From positions 1 to 5,723 of the forward strand of contig JAIRLA010000245.1 of NCBI GenBank assembly GCA_031259795.1: a stretch of 5,723 nucleotides of DNA. The letters run 5' to 3'. The position numbers were made by a program, and so were the translations under genes. Position 1 is the stretch's first letter. Each line of letters begins with the position of its first letter. Shown piece after piece: positions 1 through 5,605 of the stretch. The stretch comes from Azoarcus sp. (lineage in GTDB: Bacteria > Pseudomonadota > Gammaproteobacteria > Burkholderiales > Rhodocyclaceae). The notes below the pieces were generated by a model, which searched no databases, was not told the DNA's origin, and was given only the letters and a program-made list of their open reading frames with translations.

Positions 1-320
1 ACATCCTCTTCCCGGACGGCAAACGCCTCATCCTGCTGGCCGAAGGCCGCCTCGTAAACCTCGGCTGCGCCACCGGCCACCCCAGCTTCGTCATGAGCAA
101 CTCCTTCGCCAACCAGACCTTGGCGCAGATCGAACTCTTCACCCGCAGCGCCGACTACCCGGTCGGCGTCTACACCCTGCCCAAAAAACTGGACGAAATG
201 GTCGCGCGCCTGCACCTCAAGAAAATCGGCGCCCACCTGACCACCCTCACCCCGGAACAAGCCGCCTACATCGGCGTAGCGGTCGAAGGCCCCTACAAAG
301 CGGAACACTACCGCTACTGA
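1..320 (+). CDS. ahcY: S-adenosylhomocysteine hydrolase, C-terminal part (5' end outside window)
   Basis: This is the C-terminal end of adenosylhomocysteinase, the cytosolic NAD-dependent enzyme that splits S-adenosylhomocysteine into adenosine and homocysteine and so relieves product inhibition of methyltransferases. The reading frame enters at base 3 and gives 105 residues before TGA at 318-320. Visible family signatures are [19 protein letters not shown] followed by VMSNSFANQ, which form part of the substrate/NAD region, then [14 protein letters not shown] and the extreme C-terminal tail [10 protein letters not shown]. In the known family structures the Lys and Tyr of this tail reach into the NAD site of the neighbouring subunit. 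The C-terminus is complete and undamaged. No T-tract terminator follows at once; a GC-rich palindrome (325-336) and then a nested inverted repeat lie downstream. The identification is secure; only the N-terminal three quarters cannot be judged here. Confidence 0.97.
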   Translation, partial: ILFPDGKRLILLAEGRLVNLGCATGHPSFVMSNSFANQTLAQIELFTRSADYPVGVYTLPKKLDEMVARLHLKKIGAHLTTLTPEQAAYIGVAVEGPYKAEHYRY

Positions 321-342
321 ACCCGGCCCCGGGGCCCCCGCC

Positions 343-454
343 AAGCGGTGTACAGACCGGAGACATAGGTAACAGGTGTGCCGGGACATGGGCGACACTT
401 TCCCTTTCGATAATGGAGGGAAAGTGTTGCCCATGTCTCCGGTCTGTACCGCTT
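343..454. repeat. Nested inverted repeat, possible miniature mobile element or insertion-sequence remnant
   Basis: Two inverted repeats are nested. The outer arms are 343-366 and 433-454; they match along 22 bp except for a 2-nt insertion in the left arm and share the core GTACAGACCGGAGACAT. The inner arms are 386-405 and 417-436, 20 bp with a single G/T mismatch, around an 11-nt loop. A 13-mer of the form GACATRGGYRACA occurs three times: direct at 362-374 and 385-397, and inverted at 425-437. Multiple short repeats with unequal copy number at the two ends are what transposase-binding ends of some IS families look like (IS481- or IS21-like, by recollection only). There is no transposase in the window. 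Alternatively the structure is a 3' UTR hairpin of ahcY; the stem is long, but no T-tract follows it. Confidence 0.75.
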
Positions 455-590
455 GCGGGAGAGGGAGCGGCAAACGGCAAGCGGCTGTGATTGAGGGATG
501 GTCACTGTGAAGCCGCGCTGAAGCTCGTGACGAAGTGCGCGCCGTCCATACTCATCTGGCTCAAGCCCGTACCGACAGGGACGTAAAAGG

Positions 591-618
591 GTCTGTGAGC
601 GGTACAGACAAAAGACAG
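591..618 (+). repeat. Extra copy of the repeat arm, within a small hairpin
   Basis: The 12-mer AGCGGTACAGAC at 598-609 is identical to the reverse complement of 442-453 in the nested repeat upstream, and it is followed by a partly matching AAAAGACAG. The copy also sits in its own hairpin: GTCTGT (591-596) pairs with ACAGAC (604-609) around a 7-nt loop. It lies just upstream of the ribosome binding site of the small gene at 637. It may be a second end of a decayed element or part of that gene's leader; the sequence does not decide. Confidence 0.5.
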
Positions 619-636
619 AGAGCGATGGAGGTCGTC

Positions 637-840
637 ATGATGATCGTCATGGACATGGAAAACGGCGAAATCATCCGCGCGCCTATGAGCGAAGCGGAAC
701 GCGGCGCGCTCCAGCCTCCCGCCCGGCGCCCCCGGCCCCAACCACGACTGCAATTGCGGGACATCCGGTTCTCTCCCACGGTGGCTTGCCTGCCACCTCC
801 CCCGGACATCGACGCCTTCCTCGCGGCGTTCGACTCCTGA
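637..840 (+). CDS. Small hypothetical protein, 67 aa
   Basis: I do not recognise this protein. The frame is open from a GTG at 535, but the best start is ATG 637 (or ATG 640), because GGAGG at 627-631 sits 5 (or 8) nt upstream. The product begins MMIVMDMENGEIIRAPMSEA, has a Pro/Arg-rich middle (PPARRPRPQP), and ends in a hydrophobic-acidic tail PPPPDIDAFLAAFDS. It has no signal peptide or membrane segment. Third codon positions are strongly G/C, as in the neighbouring genes, and the stop lies 14 nt before a clean intrinsic terminator; both favour a real gene. A competing antisense frame (561-1226) looks like a shadow. The Pro-rich middle suggests a disordered linker between two short ordered ends. 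Function is unknown. Confidence 0.55.
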   Translation: MMIVMDMENGEIIRAPMSEAERGALQPPARRPRPQPRLQLRDIRFSPTVACLPPPPDIDAFLAAFDS

Positions 841-854
841 ATCCGGGGATTCGG

Positions 855-892
855 AACCGGCCAGAGGGGAAATCCCCGATGGCCGGTTTTTT
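855..892 (+). terminator. Rho-independent terminator after the small gene
   Basis: The perfect 9-bp stem AACCGGCCA (855-863) / TGGCCGGTT (880-888) encloses a second small stem GGGG/CCCC (866-869, 874-877) and runs into six T residues (887-892). It ends the transcript of the 637-840 gene. The convergent methyltransferase (stop at 917) could use the same hairpin on the - strand, but there the stem is followed by TTCCG rather than a proper T-tract, so termination in that direction should be weaker. Confidence 0.85.
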
Positions 893-916
893 GTCCATGG
901 CGGCGCGGACGGGCGG

Positions 917-2110
917 TTACAGGGCGCATGTGCGATCGCCGCGCACGAAGCCCAGCAATGGCGTATCCATCTCCCGTCCCAGCGCCAACACCTTGAACGA
1001 TTCGCCCATTTCCCGCGCCATGGTCAGGCGTCGCACGGCGCTCGCGGCGCGGGCGTAACTGGCGGCGCCTTCCGGTTCGCGCCGGGCGAGGCAATCGAGC
1101 ACCCCGCAATTGAGCAGGAATTGCCCCTGGCTGGTATACCCGAGCACGTCCAGCCCGGCATCGAACCCGGCTTCGGCCATCGCGCTGAAATCCACCGAGC
1201 CGGTCATATCGGCAAGCCCCGGCCACAGGAAAGGGTCTTCATGCGCGCGCTGGCGGTAATGGCACATCAGCGTGCCGCGGGCGCGCAACGGCGCATAGAA
1301 TTCGTCGCGCGGATAACCATAGTCGATCAGCACCAGCGCCCCCCGCCGCAGGCGCGCGCCCCATTCCGCAACCCAGGCCGCCGCGGCGAGATTGATTTCG
1401 GTCACGTATCCGGACTCTCCGCCTTCGCCGCGCCCTTCTCCCCCCCCTCCCGGCAAGGGCAGGCGTCGCGCGGCCTCCAGCACCGCGCCGGTCGCCGGAC
1501 GATCCGCCCAGGCGAACGTTTCCGGCGCATCCGCCGCCAACGCCACCCCGCGCTCGAAAACGGCGCCGCCGCGCACCGCGATCACATGCAGCGGCATCGC
1601 GTCGAGTACCTCGTTCGCCAACACCGCGCCGGAAAAGGCGGGCGGCAGGTCATCGAGCCAATACACGCGCTCCGCCAGGCGCGGCGCGCACCGGACGAGC
1701 GTCTCGCGCTGGCGCGCGCGCAGTTCCGCCGACAGTTCGAGAATGCCGTAACGCTCCGGCGGGCATTCCCGGCGTTCGAGTTCGAGCAGCAAGTCGACGG
1801 CGAGGCGTCCGCTGCCCGCGCCGGCCTCGATGACTTCGGAAGCGCTCGCGCGCATGATTTCCTCAACTTGCGCCGCCAGCGCCTGCCCGAAAAGCGGCGT
1901 CAGCTCGGGCGCGGTAATGAAATCGCCTTCTTCTCCGAATTTTTTTGCCCCTCCTACGTAATAACCGAGGTATGGCGCATACAAAGCCAACCCCATGTAG
2001 CGGGAAAACGATATCCATCCGCCAGCGGCAACGATTTCATTTCTTATCAAAGCCGCGAGGCGGGCGCTTTGTGCAAGAGCATCAACAGGAGGAGCGGGTA
2101 GATTCGGCAT
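917..2110 (-). CDS. SAM-dependent methyltransferase, MidA/NDUFAF7 (DUF185, COG1565) family
   Basis: This is a 397-residue class I SAM-dependent methyltransferase. The family landmarks are in order: N-terminal GWISFSRYMGLALYAPYLGYY (about 31-51), GDFITAPELTPLFG (62-75), the SAM-binding glycine motif VIEAGAGSGRLAVDLL (93-108), the acidic motif LELSAELR (124-131), ANEVLDAMP (165-173), VTEIN (236-240), IDYGYPRDEFY (262-272), HYRQRAHEDPF (284-294) and the VDF motif (306-308). Mitochondrial NDUFAF7 methylates an arginine of complex I subunit NDUFS2; the bacterial substrate is not established. ATG 2110 is the only suitable start: an in-frame TAA lies 33 nt upstream and the next Met is residue 39. 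No strong Shine-Dalgarno is visible. An unusual Gly/Glu-rich stretch, PLPGGGGEGRGEGGESG (218-234), precedes VTEIN. The protein looks cytosolic, with no signal peptide or membrane segment. It is divergent from the c-di-GMP gene and convergent with the small gene. Confidence 0.92.
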   Translation of the reverse strand: MPNLPAPPVDALAQSARLAALIRNEIVAAGGWISFSRYMGLALYAPYLGYYVGGAKKFGEEGDFITAPELTPLFGQALAAQVEEIMRASASEVIEAGAGSGRLAVDLLLELERRECPPERYGILELSAELRARQRETLVRCAPRLAERVYWLDDLPPAFSGAVLANEVLDAMPLHVIAVRGGAVFERGVALAADAPETFAWADRPATGAVLEAARRLPLPGGGGEGRGEGGESGYVTEINLAAAAWVAEWGARLRRGALVLIDYGYPRDEFYAPLRARGTLMCHYRQRAHEDPFLWPGLADMTGSVDFSAMAEAGFDAGLDVLGYTSQGQFLLNCGVLDCLARREPEGAASYARAASAVRRLTMAREMGESFKVLALGREMDTPLLGFVRGDRTCAL

Positions 2111-2225
2111 GGCGCAAGGGGTAATGGCAAACGGGAACGTGGCATTTTACCCGCAATATGCGCGGCCCGCCCCGGAATCGTGTCATTCTGCCTGGGAATA
2201 TCGCCGACATGTTGATACAGTCGTA

Positions 2226-2254
2226 TTCATACAGGGCTGGCCGTCATATATCAA
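2226..2254 (-). promoter_or_regulatory. Candidate sigma70 promoter for the methyltransferase gene
   Basis: On the - strand TTGATA (2249-2254) and TATGAA (2226-2231) are separated by 17 nt, matching the -35 and -10 consensus at 5/6 and 4/6 positions with ideal spacing. Transcription would begin near 2219, leaving a leader of roughly 110 nt before ATG 2110. The hexamers lie in the AT-richer part of the 261-bp divergent intergenic region. For the + strand gene I see only isolated -10-like hexamers (CATAAT 2262-2267, GATAAT 2298-2303) without a well-spaced -35, so its promoter remains unassigned. Confidence 0.4.
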
Positions 2255-2371
2255 GGATGGTCATAATGTTCAAGAGCATTCACATCATGTTGTTTCGGAT
2301 AATACGGAGTGGAAATCCGCAATTCTCTCGCAAAATGACCATTGATCTGGATGCGGCACAGGGCGCAGACC

Positions 2372-4570
2372 ATGTTCTCCTTACCTTCTCCCCAACAACC
2401 CGACTCTTCCGGCAGTACCCCCGCCCCCTCCACTGAATACGACAATACAATCTTCCGCGATTTCCCGATACCTTTCGCCATCACCCGATTCGACGACGGG
2501 CGCTACATTGCCACCAACCGGGCTTTTGAATCAACGTTCGGGTGGCGGGAAGAAGAAGCGCGCACAAAAACATCGCTCGGCACCGGCATCTGGCACACCC
2601 GCGAAGAACGTGACGCTTTCCTGCGGCAACTCGCGGACAGCGGCAATATACCGTTTCCCATGGTCCACGTGGTGTGCCGCGATGGCGTTTCCCTTCGCCG
2701 CCGCCTGTACGCCACGCTCCTGCCCCGCGAAAACGGGCAATACGTATTTTCCGGTTTCATCGACGTCTACGGGCCGGCCAGCGCCGAAAACGACACGCGG
2801 ATCAAGCAAAGCCACCTTTTCCAGATCTATGATTGCATCATGGACGGCTACGCCTGGGTGGACAGTACCGGACATTTCGTGGAATGCAATCGCGCGTTTC
2901 ACGAGATGCTGGGCTATACCAAAGAAGAAATATTGCAACTTTCTCCTCGTGACGTTACCCCGGCGCATTGGTACTCCATTGATATTCGTGTCGAACAAGA
3001 ACAATTGATGTATCGCGGTTATTCCGATGTTTACGAAAAGGAACTCATACGCAAGGATGGTTCCGTCTTTCCCATCGAACTGCAACTTTACCAGCACTTG
3101 GATGCCAACGGGAATCACGCCGGTTTCTGGGGCGTCGTGCGCGATATTTCCGAACGCAAGCGGCAGCAGGAAAACATCAGATTCCTGGCCTTCCATGATT
3201 TATTGACCAAGCTTCCCAATCGCGTATCGTTCATGGAGAAACTGGAACATCTCCTGCAACGGGCAAAATACCTCGCTTCCAGAGGACTCTCGCTGGAAGT
3301 ATCGCAAGAGGGAAAACAAGAAAAGGAAACCGCCAAACGTCCCTGTCAGATGGCGCTTCTCTTCATTGATCTCGATCACTTCAAGGACGTCAACGACACA
3401 TTGGGGCATCAGGTCGGCGACATGCTTTTGCAGATCGTGTCGCGCAAGATGTCCGACCTTCTGCGCGACAACGATTTCCTCGCCCGTTTCGGCGGCGACG
3501 AATTCATCTGCCTGCTGGAAGCCCCGGTCACGGCATCCACCGCCGCCGCCGTCGCCGAACGCATCCTTTCCCTTTTTTCCTCGCCGCTCATATTGCAGGA
3601 GCAGGAAGTCTATATCTCCGCCAGCATCGGCATCTGCCTTTTCCCCAACGACGGAGAAGACGCCGAAACACTGATAAAGCATGCCGATCTCGCCATGTTC
3701 AAGGCCAAGAACGAAGGGCGCAACACCTTCCGTTTCTACGAAGCTTCGCTTGGCGCCGACATCATGGAGCGCGTGACGCTGGAACACGCCCTGCGCGGCG
3801 CGCTGCAACGGCGCGAATTCATTCTCCATTACCAGCCCCAGGTCGACCTCGCCACCGGCAGACTTGCCGGAGTGGAAGCGCTGGTGCGCTGGATGCACCC
3901 CGAACGCGGCCTCATTCCTCCCGCCCATTTCATTCCGGCCGCCGAAAACATCGGCGTCATCTGCGAACTCGGCGCCTGGGTATTGCAGGAAGCCTGCCGG
4001 CAGATGGCGGAATGGCACGCGGCGGGATTTCTCGTGCCGCGCGTGGCGGTCAACCTGTCCGCGCTGCAATTCGAACGCGACAACCTCGTCGAGTTCGTCC
4101 AGCAGCAACTGGAAAAGTACGACCTGCGCCCGCAGATGCTGGAGTTGGAAGTGACCGAATCCATCCTCATGCAGCAAACGGAACAAACCCTCGCCGCATT
4201 GTCCGGCCTCAGGAAAATAGGGGTCTACCTGGCCGTGGATGATTTCGGCACCGGCTATTCTTCGCTTGGATACCTCAAGAGCCTGCCCGTGCACCGCCTG
4301 AAAATCGACTATTCCTTCGTCCGCGACATCGGCCGCGACAGCAATGACGAAGCCATCACCCGCGCCGTCATCGCGCTCTCGTCCAACCTGGGGCTGGAAA
4401 CCGTGGCCGAAGGCGTGGAGCGCGAAGAACAGGAGCTTTTCCTGCGCGACGAAGGTTGCCACATCATGCAGGGCTATCGTTACGCCTATCCCTTGCCCGC
4501 GCGGGAAGTCCAGAAACTGTACAAAAAAGGCGCCGAGGAAAGTCCAGGCAGATCGCCCAAATTCAGATAA
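2372..4570 (+). CDS. PAS-PAS-GGDEF-EAL cyclic-di-GMP signalling protein
   Basis: This is a soluble c-di-GMP turnover protein of 732 residues. Domains in order: a Pro/Ser-rich N-terminus (1-20), PAS 1 (about 22-135), PAS 2 with a C-terminal PAC segment GFWGVVRDISERK (about 147-263), GGDEF (about 268-455), and EAL (about 463-715). The cyclase half keeps FIDLDHFKDVND (331-342), GGDEF (374-378) and an RxxD inhibitory site, RDND (365-368), exactly five residues upstream. The phosphodiesterase half keeps EALVRW (502-507) and the expected metal and catalytic residues Asn561, Glu593, Asp623, Asp624, Lys644, Glu680 and Gln700 with family spacing. Both activities are therefore possible; which dominates cannot be read from sequence. 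No transmembrane helix or signal peptide is seen. ATG 2372 is preferred because AGGG at 2360-2363 lies 8 nt upstream; ATG 2351 and TTG 2342 are in-frame alternatives. About 20 extra residues (301-325) lie inside the GGDEF domain. Confidence 0.95.
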   Translation: MFSLPSPQQPDSSGSTPAPSTEYDNTIFRDFPIPFAITRFDDGRYIATNRAFESTFGWREEEARTKTSLGTGIWHTREERDAFLRQLADSGNIPFPMVHVVCRDGVSLRRRLYATLLPRENGQYVFSGFIDVYGPASAENDTRIKQSHLFQIYDCIMDGYAWVDSTGHFVECNRAFHEMLGYTKEEILQLSPRDVTPAHWYSIDIRVEQEQLMYRGYSDVYEKELIRKDGSVFPIELQLYQHLDANGNHAGFWGVVRDISERKRQQENIRFLAFHDLLTKLPNRVSFMEKLEHLLQRAKYLASRGLSLEVSQEGKQEKETAKRPCQMALLFIDLDHFKDVNDTLGHQVGDMLLQIVSRKMSDLLRDNDFLARFGGDEFICLLEAPVTASTAAAVAERILSLFSSPLILQEQEVYISASIGICLFPNDGEDAETLIKHADLAMFKAKNEGRNTFRFYEASLGADIMERVTLEHALRGALQRREFILHYQPQVDLATGRLAGVEALVRWMHPERGLIPPAHFIPAAENIGVICELGAWVLQEACRQMAEWHAAGFLVPRVAVNLSALQFERDNLVEFVQQQLEKYDLRPQMLELEVTESILMQQTEQTLAALSGLRKIGVYLAVDDFGTGYSSLGYLKSLPVHRLKIDYSFVRDIGRDSNDEAITRAVIALSSNLGLETVAEGVEREEQELFLRDEGCHIMQGYRYAYPLPAREVQKLYKKGAEESPGRSPKFR

Positions 4571-4746
4571 ACCCGCCGGGCGAGCGGACAACGCCACAAG
4601 GCGGGAATGACCGCCGCCTTGCCGGGTCGAGCCATCGGCGCTCGAAAGCCATATCGTCCCGAACGGATGAAAGAACATCCAGCAGAGTTGTACGCCGAAA
4701 ATCAAACGTATAGACTCATCCGCATTTTCCGGCACGACATTGAACA
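4571..4746. other. Downstream region of the PAS-GGDEF-EAL gene, no gene seen
   Basis: These 176 bases contain no frame I can support. An 8-bp stem CAAGGCGG (4597-4604) / CCGCCTTG (4614-4621) could shape the 3' end of the upstream mRNA but lacks a T-tract. TTGTAC (4688-4693) and TATAGA (4709-4714) form a poor promoter-like pair with only 15 nt between them. The stretch most likely serves as the 3' UTR leading to the terminator at 4747. Confidence 0.4.
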
Positions 4747-4790
4747 CGAAAAAAATCCCCCGCAGTCCTTGCCGCAGGGGATTTTTTTCG
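4747..4790. terminator. Strong bidirectional intrinsic terminator
   Basis: A perfect 14-bp inverted repeat, CGAAAAAAATCCCC (4747-4760) and GGGGATTTTTTTCG (4777-4790), encloses a 16-nt loop region. Read on the + strand, the GC half of the stem is followed by seven T residues (4782-4788); on the - strand the same arrangement appears because the A-tract at 4749-4755 becomes a T-tract. It can end transcripts from both directions: the PAS-GGDEF-EAL mRNA from the left, and any leftward transcript crossing the 21-bp repeat region from the right. Confidence 0.9.
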
Positions 4791-4914
4791 CTGCCGGGCA
4801 GGATGTCCCCGGCGCGAAAACCGTCCACGCATCCCTGCGCGAGCGCTTTTCGCACATGAAGCGCCGCGCCGAACCTGCGGACATCGGCCAAAGACTTCCG
4901 GAGGCCGTTCGCCG

Positions 4915-5021
4915 ACTTCTTTACTTCGACCCATCTGCTTTTTTGCTCCGTTCACCCGCTTCTTTACTCCAATCCGTCTACTTTTTTTCTCCGTCCACCT
5001 GCTTTTGTGCTCCGACTACCT
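4915..5021. repeat. Tandem array of five degenerate 21-22 bp units (left arm)
   Basis: The + strand here is pyrimidine-rich. Five consecutive units of 22, 21, 22, 21 and 21 bp begin at 4915, 4937, 4958, 4980 and 5001. Each follows the pattern RCTTYTTT, then roughly GCTCCG, then a C-rich end such as CACCT. Units differ at several positions, so the array is old or under relaxed constraint. Read on the - strand, the units resemble those of the right-hand array at 5076-5201, so the two arrays face each other as an imperfect inverted repeat. An open frame crosses the array on the + strand, but its sequence is low-complexity and it also crosses the terminator at 4747, so I do not call it a gene. 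Confidence 0.8.
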
Positions 5022-5075
5022 GTCCGGGAAGCGAGGCGGCCTGGAAAAAAGCCAGGATGGCCTGAGTGGAGAAGC

Positions 5076-5201
5076 AGGCGGGCGAAGCGGAAAAGCAGAA
5101 TGCCGGGGGTTTGGAGCAAGCGAACCGGGAAAAGAAGCAGGCGAGCGGAGTGAAAAAGCAGGACGCCGAGGATTGGAAGCAGGTGAGCGGGGAGGACAGG
5201 C
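5076..5201. repeat. Tandem array of six exact-length 21-bp units (right arm)
   Basis: The + strand here is purine-rich. Six units of exactly 21 bp start at 5076, 5097, 5118, 5139, 5160 and 5181, and almost all end in AGC. The fourth unit contains GAGCGGAGTGAAAAAGC and is close to the reverse complement of the left-array units at 4915-5021. Because 21 is a multiple of three, every frame gives seven-residue repeats. On the + strand, frame 5066-5215 reads six heptads of the type xKQxxxx (EKQAGEA, EKQNAGG, LEQANRE, KKQASGV, KKQDAED, WKQVSGE), which would suit a coiled coil. On the - strand, heptads ending in LL appear. The 54-bp spacer between the arrays (5022-5075) includes a small hairpin, CCTGG (5040-5044) / CCAGG (5052-5056). 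Confidence 0.85.
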
Positions 5202-5592
5202 ACTATGAGCCGTGACTCGGCAAATTCAGCCTCGCGTTCGATGAAGCCACTGACTTCTTGGCGGTGGAGAGCGGACGGAACCAGACATGTAGATACCTAT
5301 GCTTGGCGGGGGAGGGTAGCCGAATGGCGGGAGAGGGTGTCGTACCAAACGGCGCGCAGCGCCGCTGACTTTTTCGGTGCGCCCGGGTCAAGCAAGGCGA
5401 GCGGGCCAGAAACCGCAAAGCTCTCATGATCGAGGCGAAGTGGCGTGGATTCGGCGGTTATGCGGTGAAGAAGTGTGTTTCTGCCTGGGGAGTCCACCGC
5501 GTGGCGTGGCGCGACGCCTGCCGCATATTCGTTCGGCGCCGCGATTCCCGAACCGTCCAACGGGCTATCCTGGAAAGATATTCTGAAAAATA
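5202..5592. other. Stretch without a confident gene
   Basis: Several short frames are open on both strands, but none has a good ribosome binding site or a recognisable domain. On the + strand the frame carrying the heptad repeats stops at TGA 5213-5215, reopens, stops at TGA 5366-5368 and reopens again to TAA 5591-5593. A pair of near-identical 14-mers, TGGCGGGGGAGGGT (5304-5317) and TGGCGGGAGAGGGT (5325-5338), is again spaced by exactly 21 bp. The region may be decayed coding sequence or simply the long upstream flank of the gene at 5672. Confidence 0.4.
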
Positions 5593-5593
5593 A
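5426..5593 (+). CDS. Possible small basic hypothetical protein, 55 aa
   Basis: I do not recognise this frame. It begins at ATG 5426, encodes 55 residues starting MIEAKWRGFGGYAVKK, and ends with TAA 5591-5593. The product would be basic and unusually rich in aromatic residues (WRGFGGY, SAWGVH, VAWRD), with an Arg-rich middle (FVRRRDSR) and an apparently helical end (TVQRAILERY). Against it: no clear Shine-Dalgarno sequence precedes the ATG, the frame is short in a GC-rich background where chance frames are common, and its stop abuts the operator-like palindrome of the next gene. In favour: there is no better frame opposite. It could be the tail of a decayed larger gene, since the same frame is open back to TGA 5366-5368. 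Confidence 0.2.
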   Translation: MIEAKWRGFGGYAVKKCVSAWGVHRVAWRDACRIFVRRRDSRTVQRAILERYSEK

Positions 5594-5604
5594 TGTCCGG
5601 ACAT
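5593..5604. promoter_or_regulatory. Perfect 12-bp palindrome beside the -35 box, operator-like
   Basis: ATGTCCGGACAT is a perfect palindrome ending one base before the TTGACA box at 5606. A dimeric regulator bound here would touch RNA polymerase at the promoter, so the site suits an operator or activator site. The palindrome is seen directly; the regulatory role is inferred from position. Confidence 0.45.
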
Positions 5605-5605
5605 C

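Noticed and set aside
561..1226. A 221-codon - strand frame across the small gene and the methyltransferase C-terminus
   Set aside because: It overlaps the secure methyltransferase gene in another frame, crosses the terminator hairpin, and has an Arg-rich motif-free translation.
1121..2101. A 326-codon + strand frame opposite the methyltransferase
   Set aside because: The translation is rich in Arg, Pro, His and Gln with no motif, which is typical of the reverse strand of a GC-rich gene; the - strand protein carries all the family motifs.
2109..2345. Small + strand frames in the divergent intergenic region (also 2158-2436)
   Set aside because: They lack ribosome binding sites, overlap the start of the PAS-GGDEF-EAL gene or the promoter region, and encode no recognisable motif.
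2342..2371. TTG 2342 or ATG 2351 as start of the PAS-GGDEF-EAL gene
   Set aside because: Neither has a visible Shine-Dalgarno sequence, while ATG 2372 has AGGG at an 8-nt distance; the extra ten residues add no domain.
3200..4891. A 563-codon open frame on the - strand opposite the PAS-GGDEF-EAL gene
   Set aside because: It lies antisense to a gene with unmistakable domains, its translation matches no family, and it crosses the bidirectional terminator. Long antisense frames are expected opposite GC-rich coding sequence.
4607..5065. A 152-codon + strand frame after the PAS-GGDEF-EAL gene
   Set aside because: It runs through a perfect intrinsic terminator and the left 21-bp array, lacks a ribosome binding site, and shows no recognisable domain.
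4915..5201. CRISPR array
   Set aside because: The units are directly adjacent with no unique spacers and are degenerate; no cas gene is nearby.
4964..5203. A 79-codon - strand frame with Leu-rich heptads ending in LL
   Set aside because: The regularity follows from the 21-bp DNA period and appears in every frame; there is no good ribosome binding site, and the second half becomes Arg/Gly-rich without structure.
5063..5368. TGA read as a sense codon (recoded or selenocysteine)
   Set aside because: ahcY in the same window ends with TGA, TGG is used for Trp, and no homology supports a protein across the TGA codons.
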